This document shows, piece after piece, positions 24,101 to 34,972 of a stretch of 64,000 nucleotides of DNA. A program made the position numbers and the translations under genes. Source of the DNA: Blastobasis lacticolella (Eukaryota; Arthropoda; Insecta; Lepidoptera; Blastobasidae); the NCBI GenBank assembly GCA_905147135.1, contig LR990045.1, positions 16,344,173-16,408,172 on the forward strand, in the 5' to 3' direction. How positions within the stretch are numbered: position 1 is the first letter of the stretch; every line of letters begins with the position of its first letter. The notes under the pieces are model-generated. The model saw only the letters and a list, made by a program, of their open reading frames with translations. It made no database searches and was not told the origin of the DNA.

Positions 24101-24404
24101 TATATCTAAGCAAAAACCTTTTAAGAAAAAAAACCAGAACTCACTTTTTGGCCCTGTCTCTTGCCACTCCGTCTATCTAGCTGGCTGTCTGTAAAACACT
24201 CCAGATCCTTTTTCAAATAAAGTCAAAATATATAGCTATTTACACCAAACTTGTAGACGAATATGTCTACAGAGGTCGAACTCTCGGGTAATTGCGGCAG
24301 ATCTTCTGCAATGTCCTAATTAAAATTGTTTTTTCAATTCCAAGCGCAATTAAAACTTTGTGTATTGAAACAGATGCACAGCATCGGAAACCTCTGAGTC
24401 TATA

Positions 24405-24545
24405 TACACCTTTTTTTTATTATACCACAAAGGTGGCAAACAAACTTACGGCCCGCCTGATGATAAGCAGTCACCGCAGCCAATCGACATTTGCAATACC
24501 AGGGGCATCACCCACGCGTTGCCGCATCACACACCTTTTTTAGGA
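24405..24545 (-). mobile_element. LINE 3' end fragment
   Basis: Poly(T) at the left is followed by AAAGGTGGCAAACAAACTTACGGCC..CCTGATGATAAGCAGTCACCG. On the minus strand this ends in poly(A), the layout of a 5'-truncated LINE or its SINE partner. The same GGTGGCAAACAAGCTTGCGG tail stands at 16768-16790 and, reversed, at 33675-33715. Confidence 0.65.
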
Positions 24546-25044
24546 GTGAAACATTTTACGCGTTCTTTTTTCTAAACATTACGTTACGCTAGGGTCGGTG
24601 ACATTAAATCGGTACCTACTTGGCTCTCCTATTAGGCTCCATTTGGACGTTTTCACCACCATCGTGTGGTCATTTAATTTGAATACACTCTCATTTTGCA
24701 TGCAAAACATATGGGCGTAGAGGGTCGTCAGCCAAATACAGCTTTCCTAAGAAAACATGTGGCAACAATTCCATCCCAAAACCATTAATTTCGACGACCT
24801 TTTGTTTAAGTAAGTAAGCAATAAATTCTCAAATACGTCCAAAGTAGGTGCCCTTTTACAAAAACGAAATTAACCATCGTCAGTAAAAAAAGGAGCAAAA
24901 AGCATTAGAGTTCTCGGCATTTAAAATTTCTCAACAAATCACAACGTAATATCTACTTCAAATAAGAACCATTCATTCCAGAAAAAAGTTTAAAAATTTT
25001 AAGTGGTATCGAACTTAACCTAAAAGGTGCTCTAAATAAAAGAC

Positions 25045-26161
25045 TTGGCCCTAAACTTGCTAAATTCATACTTGAGTCATAGAATTCAAAAAGTTGATGT
25101 AAACGGAGAGAGATCTATGGGGTCTGTTGTCTCTATGGGTGTCCCCCAGGGATCTATTTTGGGCCCGTTTTTGTTTCTTATTTATGTAAATGACTTACCG
25201 TACTTTGTAAAAGATACCCATGAAATTGTCTTGTTCGCGGACGATACATATTTAGTGTTTAAAGTAAAAAGACAACAATTAACATATGAAGACGTGAACG
25301 AGGCTATTGCAGAAGTGGTAAACTGGTTTACGGTTAATAATTTATTACTGAATGGCAAGAAAACAAAATGTTTAAAATTCTCTTTGCCAAATGTTAGATC
25401 AGTGCCCACTAATGTACAAATAAAAGGCGAAAATTTGAATCTTGTTGATTCTACAGTATTTTTAGGCTTTACTCTGGATAATAAATTGCAATGGGGTCCT
25501 CACATTGATAAATTGGCGAAACGGCTAAGTTCTGCAGCATATGCTGTAAAGAAAATGCGGGGTATTTCTGACGAGGCTACAGCAAGATTAGTTTACTTTA
25601 GTTATTTCCACAGTATTATGGCCTATGGCATACTGCTGTGGGGACACGCTGCCGACTGGCACAATGTATTTGTATTGCAGAAAAGGGCTATTCGCGCGAT
25701 TTATCAATTGAGACCTAGAACTTCACTAAGAGATAAATTCAGGAATATTGATATAATGACAATGCCGTCACAATATATATATATGAGAACTTAATGTATG
25801 TTCATAAAAATTTACACTTATTTAAGAAGAATAGTGATGTTCATAATATTAACACGAGAAATAAAGATAAGCTTGTTGCTGGTGCTTGTCGTCTAGCCAA
25901 AGTCCACAAATCATTTATGGGTCAATGTGTACGCTTTTATAATAAGGTTCCAACAGATATTCAGAATTTACCATTGAATAAATTTAAAGTCGCTATAAAA
26001 AACAAATTATGTAAAAAAAGTTATTATAGTATATCTGAATATGTAAATGACAAAAGTCCATGGGACTGAACTGCTGTTCTATACAGGTATTTACTTTTAA
26101 GATAGTATATAGGACAAATAATGTATTAGTACATAAGACATGTTTAAAAAAAAAAAAAAGA
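25045..26161 (+). mobile_element. Jockey/CR1-type LINE, 5'-truncated, one frameshift
   Basis: The plus strand encodes the second half of a reverse transcriptase: GVPQGSILGPFLFLIYVNDL near 25138, FADD active site at 25234-25245, then the thumb and a C-terminal domain typical of animal jockey/CR1 LINEs (FSYFHSIMAYGILLWG). The frame stops at 25792 and resumes from 25794, ending at 26067. A poly(A) run at 26148-26161 follows a short 3' UTR. The N-terminal half, the endonuclease and ORF1 are absent. The break lies in a TA dinucleotide run (25772-25783), where one extra TA would explain the shift. Confidence 0.92.
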
Positions 26162-26271
26162 ATTAACGTAGGCTCTGTGGGTTTCTTGCCGTTTCTTTTC
26201 CCCACGGAGAACCACCTTGGAAGCGGCGTTAATTTTCCTTCCTCTCCCACACATGGTGTCTCCTGTCTGCG

Positions 26272-26505
26272 CTAGGGTAGGGGTAGGGTAGTAGTTAGAG
26301 TAGGGGTAGGGTAGGGTAGGGTTGGAGTAAGATAGAGGTAAGCTAGTATAGGGTTGGGTAGGGGTAAGATAGTGGTAGGGTCGGGGTAAGATAGTGGTAG
26401 GGTAGGGGTAAGGTAGTGGTAGGGTAGGGTTAAGGCAATGGTAGGATAGGGTAGGGGTAAGGTAGCGATAGGGAAGGGATAGGATAGAGTAGGGTGGTAG
26501 CGACT
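26272..26505. repeat. GGGTA-rich simple tandem repeat
   Basis: About 230 bases of irregular GGGTAG/GGGGTA/GTAGTG units. The minus-strand open frame over it (Leu-Pro-Tyr-Thr rich) is a by-product of the repeat. It is not an array of the insect telomere unit TTAGG. Confidence 0.9.
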
Positions 26506-26734
26506 ACCTACCACATACAGCATGTGTGATGCACGCTCACTTAAAAGTCTGTCTGGCGGTGGCGTGGGGGCCGGGTCGCTCTTTTCCCTCAAATATGGTT
26601 GAATTGGACGATGGCTGGGCCCTGCGTTATACTCGTGAACGGGTGCTGCCTTGGTGGACTGGCTTACTCTTGCTGTAGTTTTAGGTGGTTTTTTCTTAAT
26701 TATACTAGACATACCTATATAATATAATATAGCG

Positions 26735-26930
26735 TTCCGGCTCTGCCTGGCATTGTCGAGCACGGTTCGGTTGGCGAGGGATACGTTTATCTACGGTCAT
26801 AGGGCGGTCAGCGTGTCACTGTGTGTTTCCTTCCTACTTTCCTATCCCCCTCATTTTTGACGATTGAAAGAGATATTTATTGTCCTAATCAATAAAGAAA
26901 TTTTGATTTTTGATTTTTTTTTTTTGCTCG
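26735..26930 (+). mobile_element. LINE 3' UTR-like repeat E, copy 1
   Basis: A GTCACTGTGTGTTTCCTTCC core, a TTTGACGATTGAA phrase and a tail of TTTTGATT repeats are shared with 42410-42625. It begins GTTCCGGCTCTGCCTGGCAT in both. The A+T-rich reiterated tail suggests a LINE 3' terminus. No coding part remains. Confidence 0.7.
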
Positions 26931-27184
26931 AAATTTGGCTCTACACTTAAAATTTAAAGGGTGGTTTTACTTCATCATGGTTATAAATAACTCATCGTCG
27001 TATAATATTCCCTAAACTAGTCAACCGATTTTAGTAAAACAAGCCTAAGAACTATTACGATTATCATAGTCTTAAAAAAACGCGATATCGGTCCATTCAT
27101 TCGGACGCTGCGATGCCACAGGCAGACACGGAAATGCGGTCGTAGATACAAGTAAATACAACATGGGGTCTAACATAAAATCGA

Positions 27185-27415
27185 TTTGACCCAAGTGGTT
27201 CAGCTGGTTAACATGCCACGCAGATGTCCCGGGTCCGATTCCCGACCGAGCGGAAACTGGAATGATGAATTTTAATTTCTGTTACGGTATCTGTCTCTAA
27301 TGTACGGTAATGTCTGGGTATTGTATGTATTAAAAATATACATATAAGTAGTTTATTAGTTTTCTGGCACCCATAACACAAGCTTTGCTTACTTTGGGTC
27401 TAGATAGAAAAAAAA
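27185..27415 (+). mobile_element. Second tRNA-derived SINE family (SINE-C)
   Basis: Head with A-box-like TGGTTCAGCTGGTTAAC and B-box GGTCCGATTCC at the normal spacing, followed by a body ending TTTCTGGCACCCATAACACA..TTTGGGTCTAGAT, which I recognise as a widespread lepidopteran SINE tail. Only one copy is seen here. Confidence 0.75.
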
Positions 27416-27780
27416 GCTATGTGGTAGAACTACAGCTACAGGTTGACCATTCTATAGTACACGGTCATTTATTCTTCTAAACGGGATCACGGACAAAAGT
27501 AAATACTGTCATAAAAACCATTTCCACGCGGACGAAGTCGCGTGCAAAAGTATTTATTTTATTTATTTATTTGATAGTAACATAATACGATTAAGATAAT
27601 TAAAGTGCGAAATATTTTTACAGGTATACACAGCATTTATAACATGTACGCTACTTATCGATTAACCACTTAACATATCACATCAGCACACACCTACTCT
27701 ACACAATAAAAGCCTCTAACAACTACCATATTTGTTATAAATTAATCCTCGATACATACTATACTTAATCTTCTTCTTAA

Positions 27781-28133
27781 ATAACCTTCTTGGCGTTAAT
27801 GTCTCGGTTGTGCTCTCGCACACGAGGACCCGGGGTCCGCCTTGACCATGATCCAGGATTTGGCAGATCAGGTAATTACAATGGAGCGACTGCCATCTGA
27901 CCTCCATGACCCTGCTACCAGGGGAACCTGACCAGATTGGATCATGGTACACATTGAGTCGCCAGAATATGCAGGTTTCATAACGATGTTTTCCTCACCG
28001 TAAGAGCATCGGTTCGTATTCAACTAATGTACATAACTCAGAAAGGAGTCATTGGTACATGGCCGCAGCGGGATTCGAACCCGGTACCTCTCGTTTACGA
28101 GTCGGATACCCTAACCGGCCGGCCACCGACGCT
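27781..28133 (-). mobile_element. SINE-A copy, full length
   Basis: Minus-strand copy with B-box GGTTCGAATCCC near 28070, acceptor-end GCGGCCATGTACCAATGACTC, and RTE-like tail near 27786-27800 (CTTGGCGTTAATGTC read on plus). Confidence 0.92.
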
Positions 28134-28371
28134 GAAAGATGTATATGTCATCAACAATAATGTTGTATGTATCCACAAGACGATTCATAGGTGCGGAAAT
28201 ATTTGTTCTCAGAAACAACTTTTTGAAACATATGCTAAGTGAGAACCCAAGGATTACTATCGGGAAGGGTAACCTAAGCATTACTCTCGGAACACAAAGT
28301 CGAAGTTCGCTCAGTAAATCGGCCGCATTGTAGTTATAGGCACTGTTAGGTTTCGGCTACTTCACTATCAC

Positions 28372-28589
28372 TACATAGTATAAAACAAAGTCGCTTTCTC
28401 TGTCCCTATGTCCCTTTGTATGCTTAAATCTTTGAAACTACGCAACGGATTTTCGTAGTTTCAAAGATTTAGATGCGGGTTTCAACAGCAGATAGAGTGA
28501 TTCAAGAGGAAGGTTTATAAGCAAGTAGAAAGAGGGTAGGTAGGAGTAAAGTAGGTGTACGCGAACGAAGTCGCGCCGGGTCCACTAGT
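28372..28589 (+). mobile_element. Non-autonomous Helitron-like element (plus)
   Basis: Starts near TATAAAACAAAGTCGCTTTC and ends GCGAACGAAGTCGCGCCGGG, TCCACTAG, followed by T. It includes a palindromic TTTGAAACTACG / CGTAGTTTCAAA pair at 28433-28470. Partner of 23918-24100. Confidence 0.7.
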
Positions 28590-28974
28590 ATATGATAACC
28601 TCTTATATGATAAGCATAAGTAGTCTCAGAGCCGAGTTCTTGTTTGTACAAAATTAAACATTAACACTCAGAAACCTTATGTTCATATTTAATTGGTTAT
28701 TCGGTGTCCAGCAAAGCAGAAGTAATTAGTATTTTCTACACTGCGATATCGAACCCGCTTAAACCTGTAGGTTAATTACGTAACTCTGTTGCTAACAAAT
28801 ATCTGATTTCAATGATTGAAATTGTTACATTGACGATTACGCATGATCCATTTAATAGTTTCAGTTCATTTCAATCCACCTTTGTTAGCAACTGAATCCA
28901 TGGTGATACGTAAACGTAAAAGTAACAATTTAAATCATTGAAATCAGAGAACTGTTAGCGTAATTAGCCAACTG

Positions 28975-29060
28975 GAGATCATGGCAATACCGGAGTTTGT
29001 ATGTTTATGAGGAGGAGGCTTAGTCCAGTATTGGGTTGTCATGGGCTGTTGATGTGATGT
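28975..29060 (+). mobile_element. 3' fragment of repeat B next to the LRR exon
   Basis: AACTGGAGATCATGGCAATA..GAGGCTTAGTCCAGTATTGG..CATGGGCTGTTGATG matches the 3' third of repeat B. It ends about 18 bases before the acceptor of the exon at 29079. Confidence 0.65.
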
Positions 29061-29078
29061 GACGTCAATTTGTTTCAG

Positions 29079-29283
29079 AGCTACTGCAGTTGCTCCTCCT
29101 ATTTGGTCTGGGCTCGCTGGTGTGTCCGGGCCCGCAGCGGCGGCGGCTGAATTCCGCTGATGATTACCCGTCCAGTAGAAGCTGCTCCCTAGCAGACTAC
29201 GCAGCCACGGCGCAATGTATGCAGACAGACTACAGACTGACTTGCACGCACGGCTTCACCTCGCACTGGACTAAGGGTGTCAA
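29079..29283 (+). CDS. LRR receptor-like gene, first visible coding exon
   Basis: 205 bp between a TTTGTTTCAG acceptor and a perfect GTAAGTG donor. It enters with two bases of a split codon and leaves with two, so the initiator Met lies in an unseen upstream exon. The frame encodes a hydrophobic stretch (LLQLLLLFGLGSLVC) that fits the core of a signal peptide, then CPGPQRRR and a Cys-containing N-terminal cap (CSLADYAATAQCMQTDYRLT). The exit phase matches the exon at 49659. Gene identity is open; secreted or membrane LRR protein, possibly Toll-like. Confidence 0.75.
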
Positions 29284-29567
29284 GTAAGTGTAAGCTCTAT
29301 TGGTAGCGCTGTAGATGTAGTTTCGATTATAAGAACAATGACGTGGTTCCGTTGGCGAATGACGTGGTGTGAATGTCATGAACGAGTAGACAGGGATAGA
29401 ATGTGGTAACTTTCTATTGCCTGTGATCTACGATTCCAATGTATCATGTAATAGAATACAGATACGCACTAAGGTGCGTTGTCAATTGTAGTGACTTACT
29501 CCTCAACGGCCTCATAGGCTTTTTTCAGGCTTCTAAGTCATTTTAATTTTTGTATAAAGATAAGTTT

Positions 29568-30640
29568 TAAGGGTTCTGTAATTCAAAAGAAAAAAAAACG
29601 GAACCCCTATAGGATCACTTTGTTGTCCGTCTGTGAAGACCCTTTTTCTCAGGAACGCCTGGAGGTATCAAGCTAAAATTAATATGAGATACTCAGATCT
29701 GAAATCCCCTGGAAACAGTGAATTAATCAAACTAATAAGTCAACGTAATTAAAAGATACGGCCGTTTATGCTCCGTTTATTCCGCATATTTTGACGCTCG
29801 CAGGGGAAGGGGTACTTTCCGTTGACCTATAATCATAAAATTTGCAAAGGAGCAATGTCATGTAACACAAGTACAAGTTAAGGAAAAATCCGGAAACCGT
29901 AAATTCGTAGTTATATCCACAAATAATAGTCAACCAACTTATAAAGTGTAGTTGGATTAGCAAATACTTCATATTGATTTATTTATATCATAAATTAAAA
30001 ATTACAAGTCAATTTATAAACGTAAGTACTGTAGCATGTGTTCTCAGGCAGGCACAGGCAAACAGTTAGGGTTCGGAGGCCGTCCTAACCTAAGGCCTGC
30101 CCGAGCACACATGCTGCAGTACTTACATAAAACAATTAATTATAGCAGGTACCTAAAACTTCAGAAATGTTATACAATTTAATCAATTATTTATGTCAAT
30201 TTACAACTTTTGCGTGTTAGTTACTCAATAACATTAATTACAAATTCAATAATTATAATGTCATTGTTAATGTCACTCATAAAATGAATATCAATATGAT
30301 ACAATATAGAATAAGATACGTGTTAAAATTTATATAAAGTACAACAATAAATGTTTAATGGTAATAATGTCAAAATGTGTAATTTTTAATACGCATTTAA
30401 ATGTCATAATTGGAATCATGTGCAATTATAATCATATAATTTTAATGTTGTGAAATATAATTCGGGCCATAACATAAATTATGATACAATATTATGGATT
30501 CTGGGTCAAGGTAACCTTCACGCCTTTTTCATACAGGTTGTATAGCAGCTAGATGTATTTGTTACTTTGTAATATGTGACAGGCAACTACGGAACCCTAC
30601 ACTGCATGTGACCCGACACGTCTTGGCCGGTTTTTTTCGA
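29568..30640 (+). repeat. Interspersed repeat F (GGGTTCCGTA family), interrupted copy
   Basis: Starts GGGTTCTGTAATTCAAAAG and ends GGCAACTACGGAACCC..ACACGTCTTGGCCGGTTTTT, the two ends of an element that also occurs at 35235-36270 and, shortened, at 43070-43285. Between 30000 and 30580 the match is replaced by AT-rich DNA with a long hairpin (30022-30126). No coding. Probably a non-autonomous DNA element common in moths. Confidence 0.75.
30022..30126. repeat. Long near-perfect hairpin
   Basis: Arms start GTAAGTACTGTAGCATGTG and end CACATGCTGCAGTACTTAC. Pairing continues inward (GGCAGGC / GCCTGCC, TTAGG / CCTAA). About 50 bp per arm with almost no loop. Could be a young MITE or, if transcribed, a source of hairpin RNA. 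Confidence 0.85.
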
Positions 30641-30779
30641 TTGGCAGGTTTAATTTAAAAACTAGGTAAAAGTGATTTTGCTGTCGTTCAGAACATGATA
30701 ATAATTTCTACTTGCCAATTGCAAATTTTACGATTACCAATAATTATACTTTACGAGCTATTGGCCGCGACTCGACTGC

Positions 30780-30945
30780 AAAAAATCCGGACCCGTTCCC
30801 GCGGGAACCACATTGAAATTCGGGATAAAATATAGCCTATGCGTTATTCTGGGCTATATAGCTTATAGCCCAAATTTCATCGACATCTGTTTAGTACTTT
30901 TTGTGTGAAGTTGTAACAAACATATAGAGAGGTAGGGCATAGCGG
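30780..30945 (-). mobile_element. Helitron-type repeat fragment
   Basis: GTTCCCGCGGGAAC palindrome, GGGATAAAATATAGCCTATG and CAAATTTCATC phrases recall a lepidopteran non-autonomous Helitron. Borders and orientation are uncertain. Confidence 0.45.
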
Positions 30946-31149
30946 GGTATCTCGTTCGAATTGGAGCCGCCCGGCTGGGGAAGTACCTCCCATCTTACAG
31001 AATATCGCAGCTAAATAATACTCTTTTAAATAGTATTGTGTTTCTGCCGGTGAGTAAGGTTTCCAGTGCTCCATGGGGTGGGGATTTGGGGAACCGTGGC
31101 TTTGGCAGTGGAGTGGCATTTGCTTTTTGCTGCCAGAGCAACGTGTTGT

Positions 31150-31275
31150 ATAGGTGGGCAACGTATTAGCGATACTCTTGGTGTTGCTAATGTCTATAGG
31201 CAGTGGTGACCACTTTCCATCAGGTGGCCCGCTTGCCTGTTTGCCTACCGTATGACATTAAAAAAAAAAAAAAAA
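31150..31275 (+). mobile_element. LINE 3' tail, repeat G copy 1
   Basis: TATAGGTGGGCAACGTATTA..GCTAATGTCTATAGGCAGTG..TTTGCCTACCGTATGACAT followed by a 15-base poly(A). The same sequence is at 49505-49635 in front of an LRR exon. Confidence 0.85.
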
Positions 31276-31524
31276 TACACCCTTAAGCGACTAGCTCCAC
31301 TAATGCAGTGCAGTGCACTGCGCGGCGCACCACGCAGTGCCACGTCACGGTGACAACAAAGAAAACGGTGGTGTTATTCTGGTTTTTCACGTTAGGCAAT
31401 GATCGCACGAGAGATTTACGAATGATTGTGAGTTAGGCAACGTTTGCACGAGAGCTTTTTCGACGCTTTTACGCGCGTTATTTTAAACGACTCGCATGAT
31501 TATTGACCTTATGTCGACCTTATG

Positions 31525-31855
31525 TATGGAGGTCAGTTGGCAGTCGTTCCACTGTAATTGCCTGATCTGCTAAATCTTGGATCATAGTCAAAGCGGGCCC
31601 CGGGTCCTCGCGTGCGAGAGCACAAACAGGATTTGACGCCAAGATCATCATTATCATCGTCTTGGTGTTAAATTTCGGTTGCCAGGAGTCCGCCTTCCTA
31701 CTCCTCTTGGTCCACTTCGCTCGGTCTTCGGTATCCTTGGTGGTGAGTTTGTTGGCACGCATGTCGTTCTTATCGACGTCTAGCCATCGCTTCGTGAGTT
31801 GAACTCTCCTTCCCGTGCCTAGCGGGCTGGCATGGTCAGACATTATTGTCCCCAC
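31525..31855 (-). mobile_element. SINE-A fragment joined to an RTE LINE 3' fragment
   Basis: 31525-31650 is the 3' part of SINE-A (plus). 31655-31855 is the 3' end of an RTE-type LINE on the minus strand, with translation KRWLDVDKNDMRANKLTTKD and then SRKAD, and a CATCATTATCATCG-type tail. The two meet at their shared tail. Confidence 0.8.
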
Positions 31856-32245
31856 GTAATTTGCCGTTTAATTTCCTTACTATCATTATCCGCAACTTGT
31901 CTCTCACGTTCCGTTTAGAGTAATCTGAAGATTGATTCGGTCATGTTAGGAATTTTTATTCACATTGATTGATTCTGTTGTAGGATAAACCGCACTGCTT
32001 AAATTTGTCCTCAACTGGTTGAAGACATGATTTTGGGACAATATTACGACAAAATGTTTTAAAACGTAGTAATTTTGAATTTTGAATTTCTGTCCTTTAC
32101 GAATGTTTACTTAAACTGAGTGTATACCACGGTGGCTCATTCAAAACTATAACTACAAAGTATAACATCAGTAGTAAGTATAAGTGTGAATATAACTTAA
32201 ATTACTCGGAAACCATTGCTCTTAGAAAACTGGATCCTAAAAAAA

Positions 32246-32520
32246 AATGATAGTGCCCGTCGATATCTATAAGTATTTGCTGTTCTGGAACAAGCGTTTT
32301 AAGGCAAATAGTTTCAGAGTTATTACAGTATTAAGTTTGACAGCTGTCAACCGAAATGTAGATGTCGACGAGCACTATCATTTCTCTTTAGGAACTAGTA
32401 TTCTAGCACCAATAGTTTCAGAGTTATTACAGTTTTAAGTGTGACAGGTGCCATCCAAAATGTAGATTTCTACGAGTACCAGCATTTCTTTTTAGAAACT
32501 AGTGTTCTAGAACCAAACAT
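32246..32520. repeat. Foldback plus 104-bp direct duplication
   Basis: ATGATAGTGCCCGTCGA at 32246 is inverted at 32363-32381 (GTCGACGAGCACTATCAT). The segment starting AATAGTTTCAGAGTTATTAC at 32307 recurs at 32411, 104 bases later, with moderate divergence. Probably a decayed foldback element that duplicated internally. Confidence 0.75.
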
Positions 32521-32794
32521 GCCTTATTTATAATTCGGGATGAACTGAGAAGAGAATGACGACAGGATCACGAAAGCGAAACAACTTCTATAATGTTAAA
32601 GAATCAGAAAAAGGGGAGGGGCTTACGCATCAGCTGTCAAACTTTCTTTGACAAGGTCGGTTTCCTATTTCATTCACACGCGTTGTATCTGTACTAAAAA
32701 AAGTAGACAGATATATGTGTGTCAACTGTGTCACATAAAGAGGAAAGATTCGAACTGTTGGTAAAAAGAAACAGTCAGATGTAACGTTTCATGT

Positions 32795-33060
32795 TGACAT
32801 CTACTGACATCGCACCGCACGCTGCACGATGGGGTCAAATTGAAAAACGTAGACAAAATTCATACAGAACTGACATTTCGGGCTTCAATTTCGGGTGTTG
32901 CCCCATCATGCAGTGCGCCGCGCGGCGCGCTGCACAGTGGGACATTCCGCCATCTGTCAATGTACTTGCATACAAATTGCTCGGCGTGTAACAAGTTTTG
33001 CCACATCGTGCAGTGCACTGCGCAGCGCACTGCATGAGTGTGCGTTCAAGTTACAAACTT
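32795..33060. repeat. GC-rich palindrome cluster
   Basis: GCAGTGCGCCGCGCGGCGCG-type and GCAGTGCACTGCGCAGCGCA-type palindromes occur at about 32910-32935 and 33010-33035, with a related GCAGTGCAGTGCACTGCGCG at 31304-31324. Each is next to a CCCCATC/GATGGGG or CCACATCGTG phrase. Probably pieces of one foldback family; open frames over it are by-products. Confidence 0.65.
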
Positions 33061-33409
33061 TCGCATTTTTAAAATTAGTAGGATTCACGATGCTCTACCA
33101 TTTCTTTATTATCGGTTTGTACAGTATTCGTGCTATTACGAATAACATACAAATCTGAAATCATTCACACTACTGGGCATCCGTAAAATTAATAAAGTAT
33201 CGATTACATTCTGAATGCAGAGAGGGATGGCATGGCGGACTCAACAAACGTAGTTCCATAACCAATTTTCGAGGGTCGATTGCAGCTGTGTGTTCCCGAT
33301 GTTTTAATACACTTGCGACTCGCAAGTTGCGAGATAAAGTATAACTCATTTGATGTTGCTGATATCGCGCTGAATATGTGGAAGTCACTTGGGTATTGAG
33401 AACGGTGGT

Positions 33410-34310
33410 CTGGATCCCATACCCGTCCGCATAGCCAAAGATGACGTCAAGCGCACGGGTGAAGTCAAATACTTGGGATCTGTACTTAGCGTAACCGGGG
33501 AAATCGAAAGCGATGTCAAAGCCTGGTTATCCGTGACTTTCTCCCACGCACACTAAGGTTGTGGAATGAACTACCTGGAGAGGTTTTCCCTGGTGAGTAC
33601 AACATGGAGTTTTTCAAGAAAGTGGTTAAAAGGTTTTTACGTCGTCATAGGCTGCGGTGACTGTAGTTATCTGCAGATCAGGCAGGCCGCAAGCTTGTTT
33701 GCTACCTTAGTTGTATAAAAAAAAAAAACATGGGCGAAATGCCCATCATTAAGCAAAATTTCATTAATTAAGGTGACAGGTATCATTTGTAACCATAAAA
33801 AGCCGATAAAACTATAACTAAAAGATCACAGGTTTATAAGGCCATCATTAGACCTGCTTTCTATTAAACAGCGAGACTTGGACCCTACAGGAGCGACACC
33901 AGCAGGAGCTGCGCGTCACGGAAATGTAGATGCTGCGGTACATGTGTATAGTTTCACGCAAAAACCTCCCCCGAAACGCCCATATTTAGCTTTGTAATGG
34001 GTAAGCTTTGACGTCCGTGACATCCTGCAAGAGTGCCGCCTTTGATGATATGGCCTTGTCTCGCGCCGACTGGCTATGCCGCCAAGCCAGGCTCGGGAAG
34101 AAGAGGCCGGCCCAAGAAGCGAGGGGCTTGATATCGTTAGGGCTGACATACGTGTCAAGAAAGTTGCCATCAAGAATGCCAAACAATTGGCGAAGTGTAT
34201 AAGAAGAGGTAGGACGGTGGACCCCGGGCTCTCGCTGGCCGACTTGATTGACGATGATTTTAAACACAAAGGACAACTTTTAATTTTCTGCGCCTGCGCT
34301 GCGCTGTGAA
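33410..34310 (+). pseudogene. RTE-type LINE fragment, broken, with a second LINE tail
   Basis: Plus-strand pieces in order: VKYLGSVLSVTGEIESDVKA (33453-33520), then a segment reading LRLWNELPGEVFPGEYNMEF (33550-33612) that ends in poly(A) at about 33718-33728 and belongs to a different LINE C-terminus, then the RTE again (YKAIIRPA near 33838; LQERHQQELRVTE near 33887), then KRPAQEARG and VRADIRVKKVAIKNAK (34105-34180). Several frameshifts. Non-functional. Confidence 0.75.
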
Positions 34311-34972
34311 AAACATATACAAAGGTTACCTTACTATACAAACTAACTAACAATATATTAACAAACAAACATACTTCATACAGCAACTTAAACGAACATA
34401 GTTTTTATTAAAACCAGAAACATCGTCGACGCAATGTTATTATTGTTATTAAGCGAACTCTGGCTAAATAAACTTTATTATTTCATGTATAGCTTTAGTA
34501 TGTGGCTTGCCTAGCCTAGCCTACCTACGTTTAATTAGTATTAAAACCACATGGAAGTTTAAAACGCGTCGCGTATTTCAGACGGGCCACTTATTTGCTT
34601 TAGCAATTCGTTGGAAAATTTAATATGAAATGCAACTCAGGGTAAAACAGTTTTCATAAAACTATAGGTACGTGGTAGATGTATGCAGAGCTCTGTCATT
34701 CATATTTGAAGTGTGGGAAGTTCGAATGAAAAATTTAATTTAGATGGAGGTAATTTTGTAACTTTTTCATTTCGTGATAACCAAGCCACCAACTTGCCAA
34801 GCATGAATCGTAAATTTTACGGGCGAAAGTTAGATAATATCGTTTTCATCAGCTGGGCTTTCTGCTCGTTTGTCACTGAGTAGCATAAAAAGCGAATAAA
34901 TAAATACATTCCAGAGGGAACTAAAACGCCAAGTCCCGACATTTGGGACCCCGTATTACGAGTACTTAACAC

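Noticed and set aside
26272..26505. Interstitial telomere repeat
   Set aside because: Units are irregular GGGTAG/GGGGTA types, not the insect telomere repeat TTAGG, so it is a simple tandem repeat.
32791..33158. Cluster of short frames on both strands
   Set aside because: Palindromic GC-rich repeats create mirror frames; no family features.
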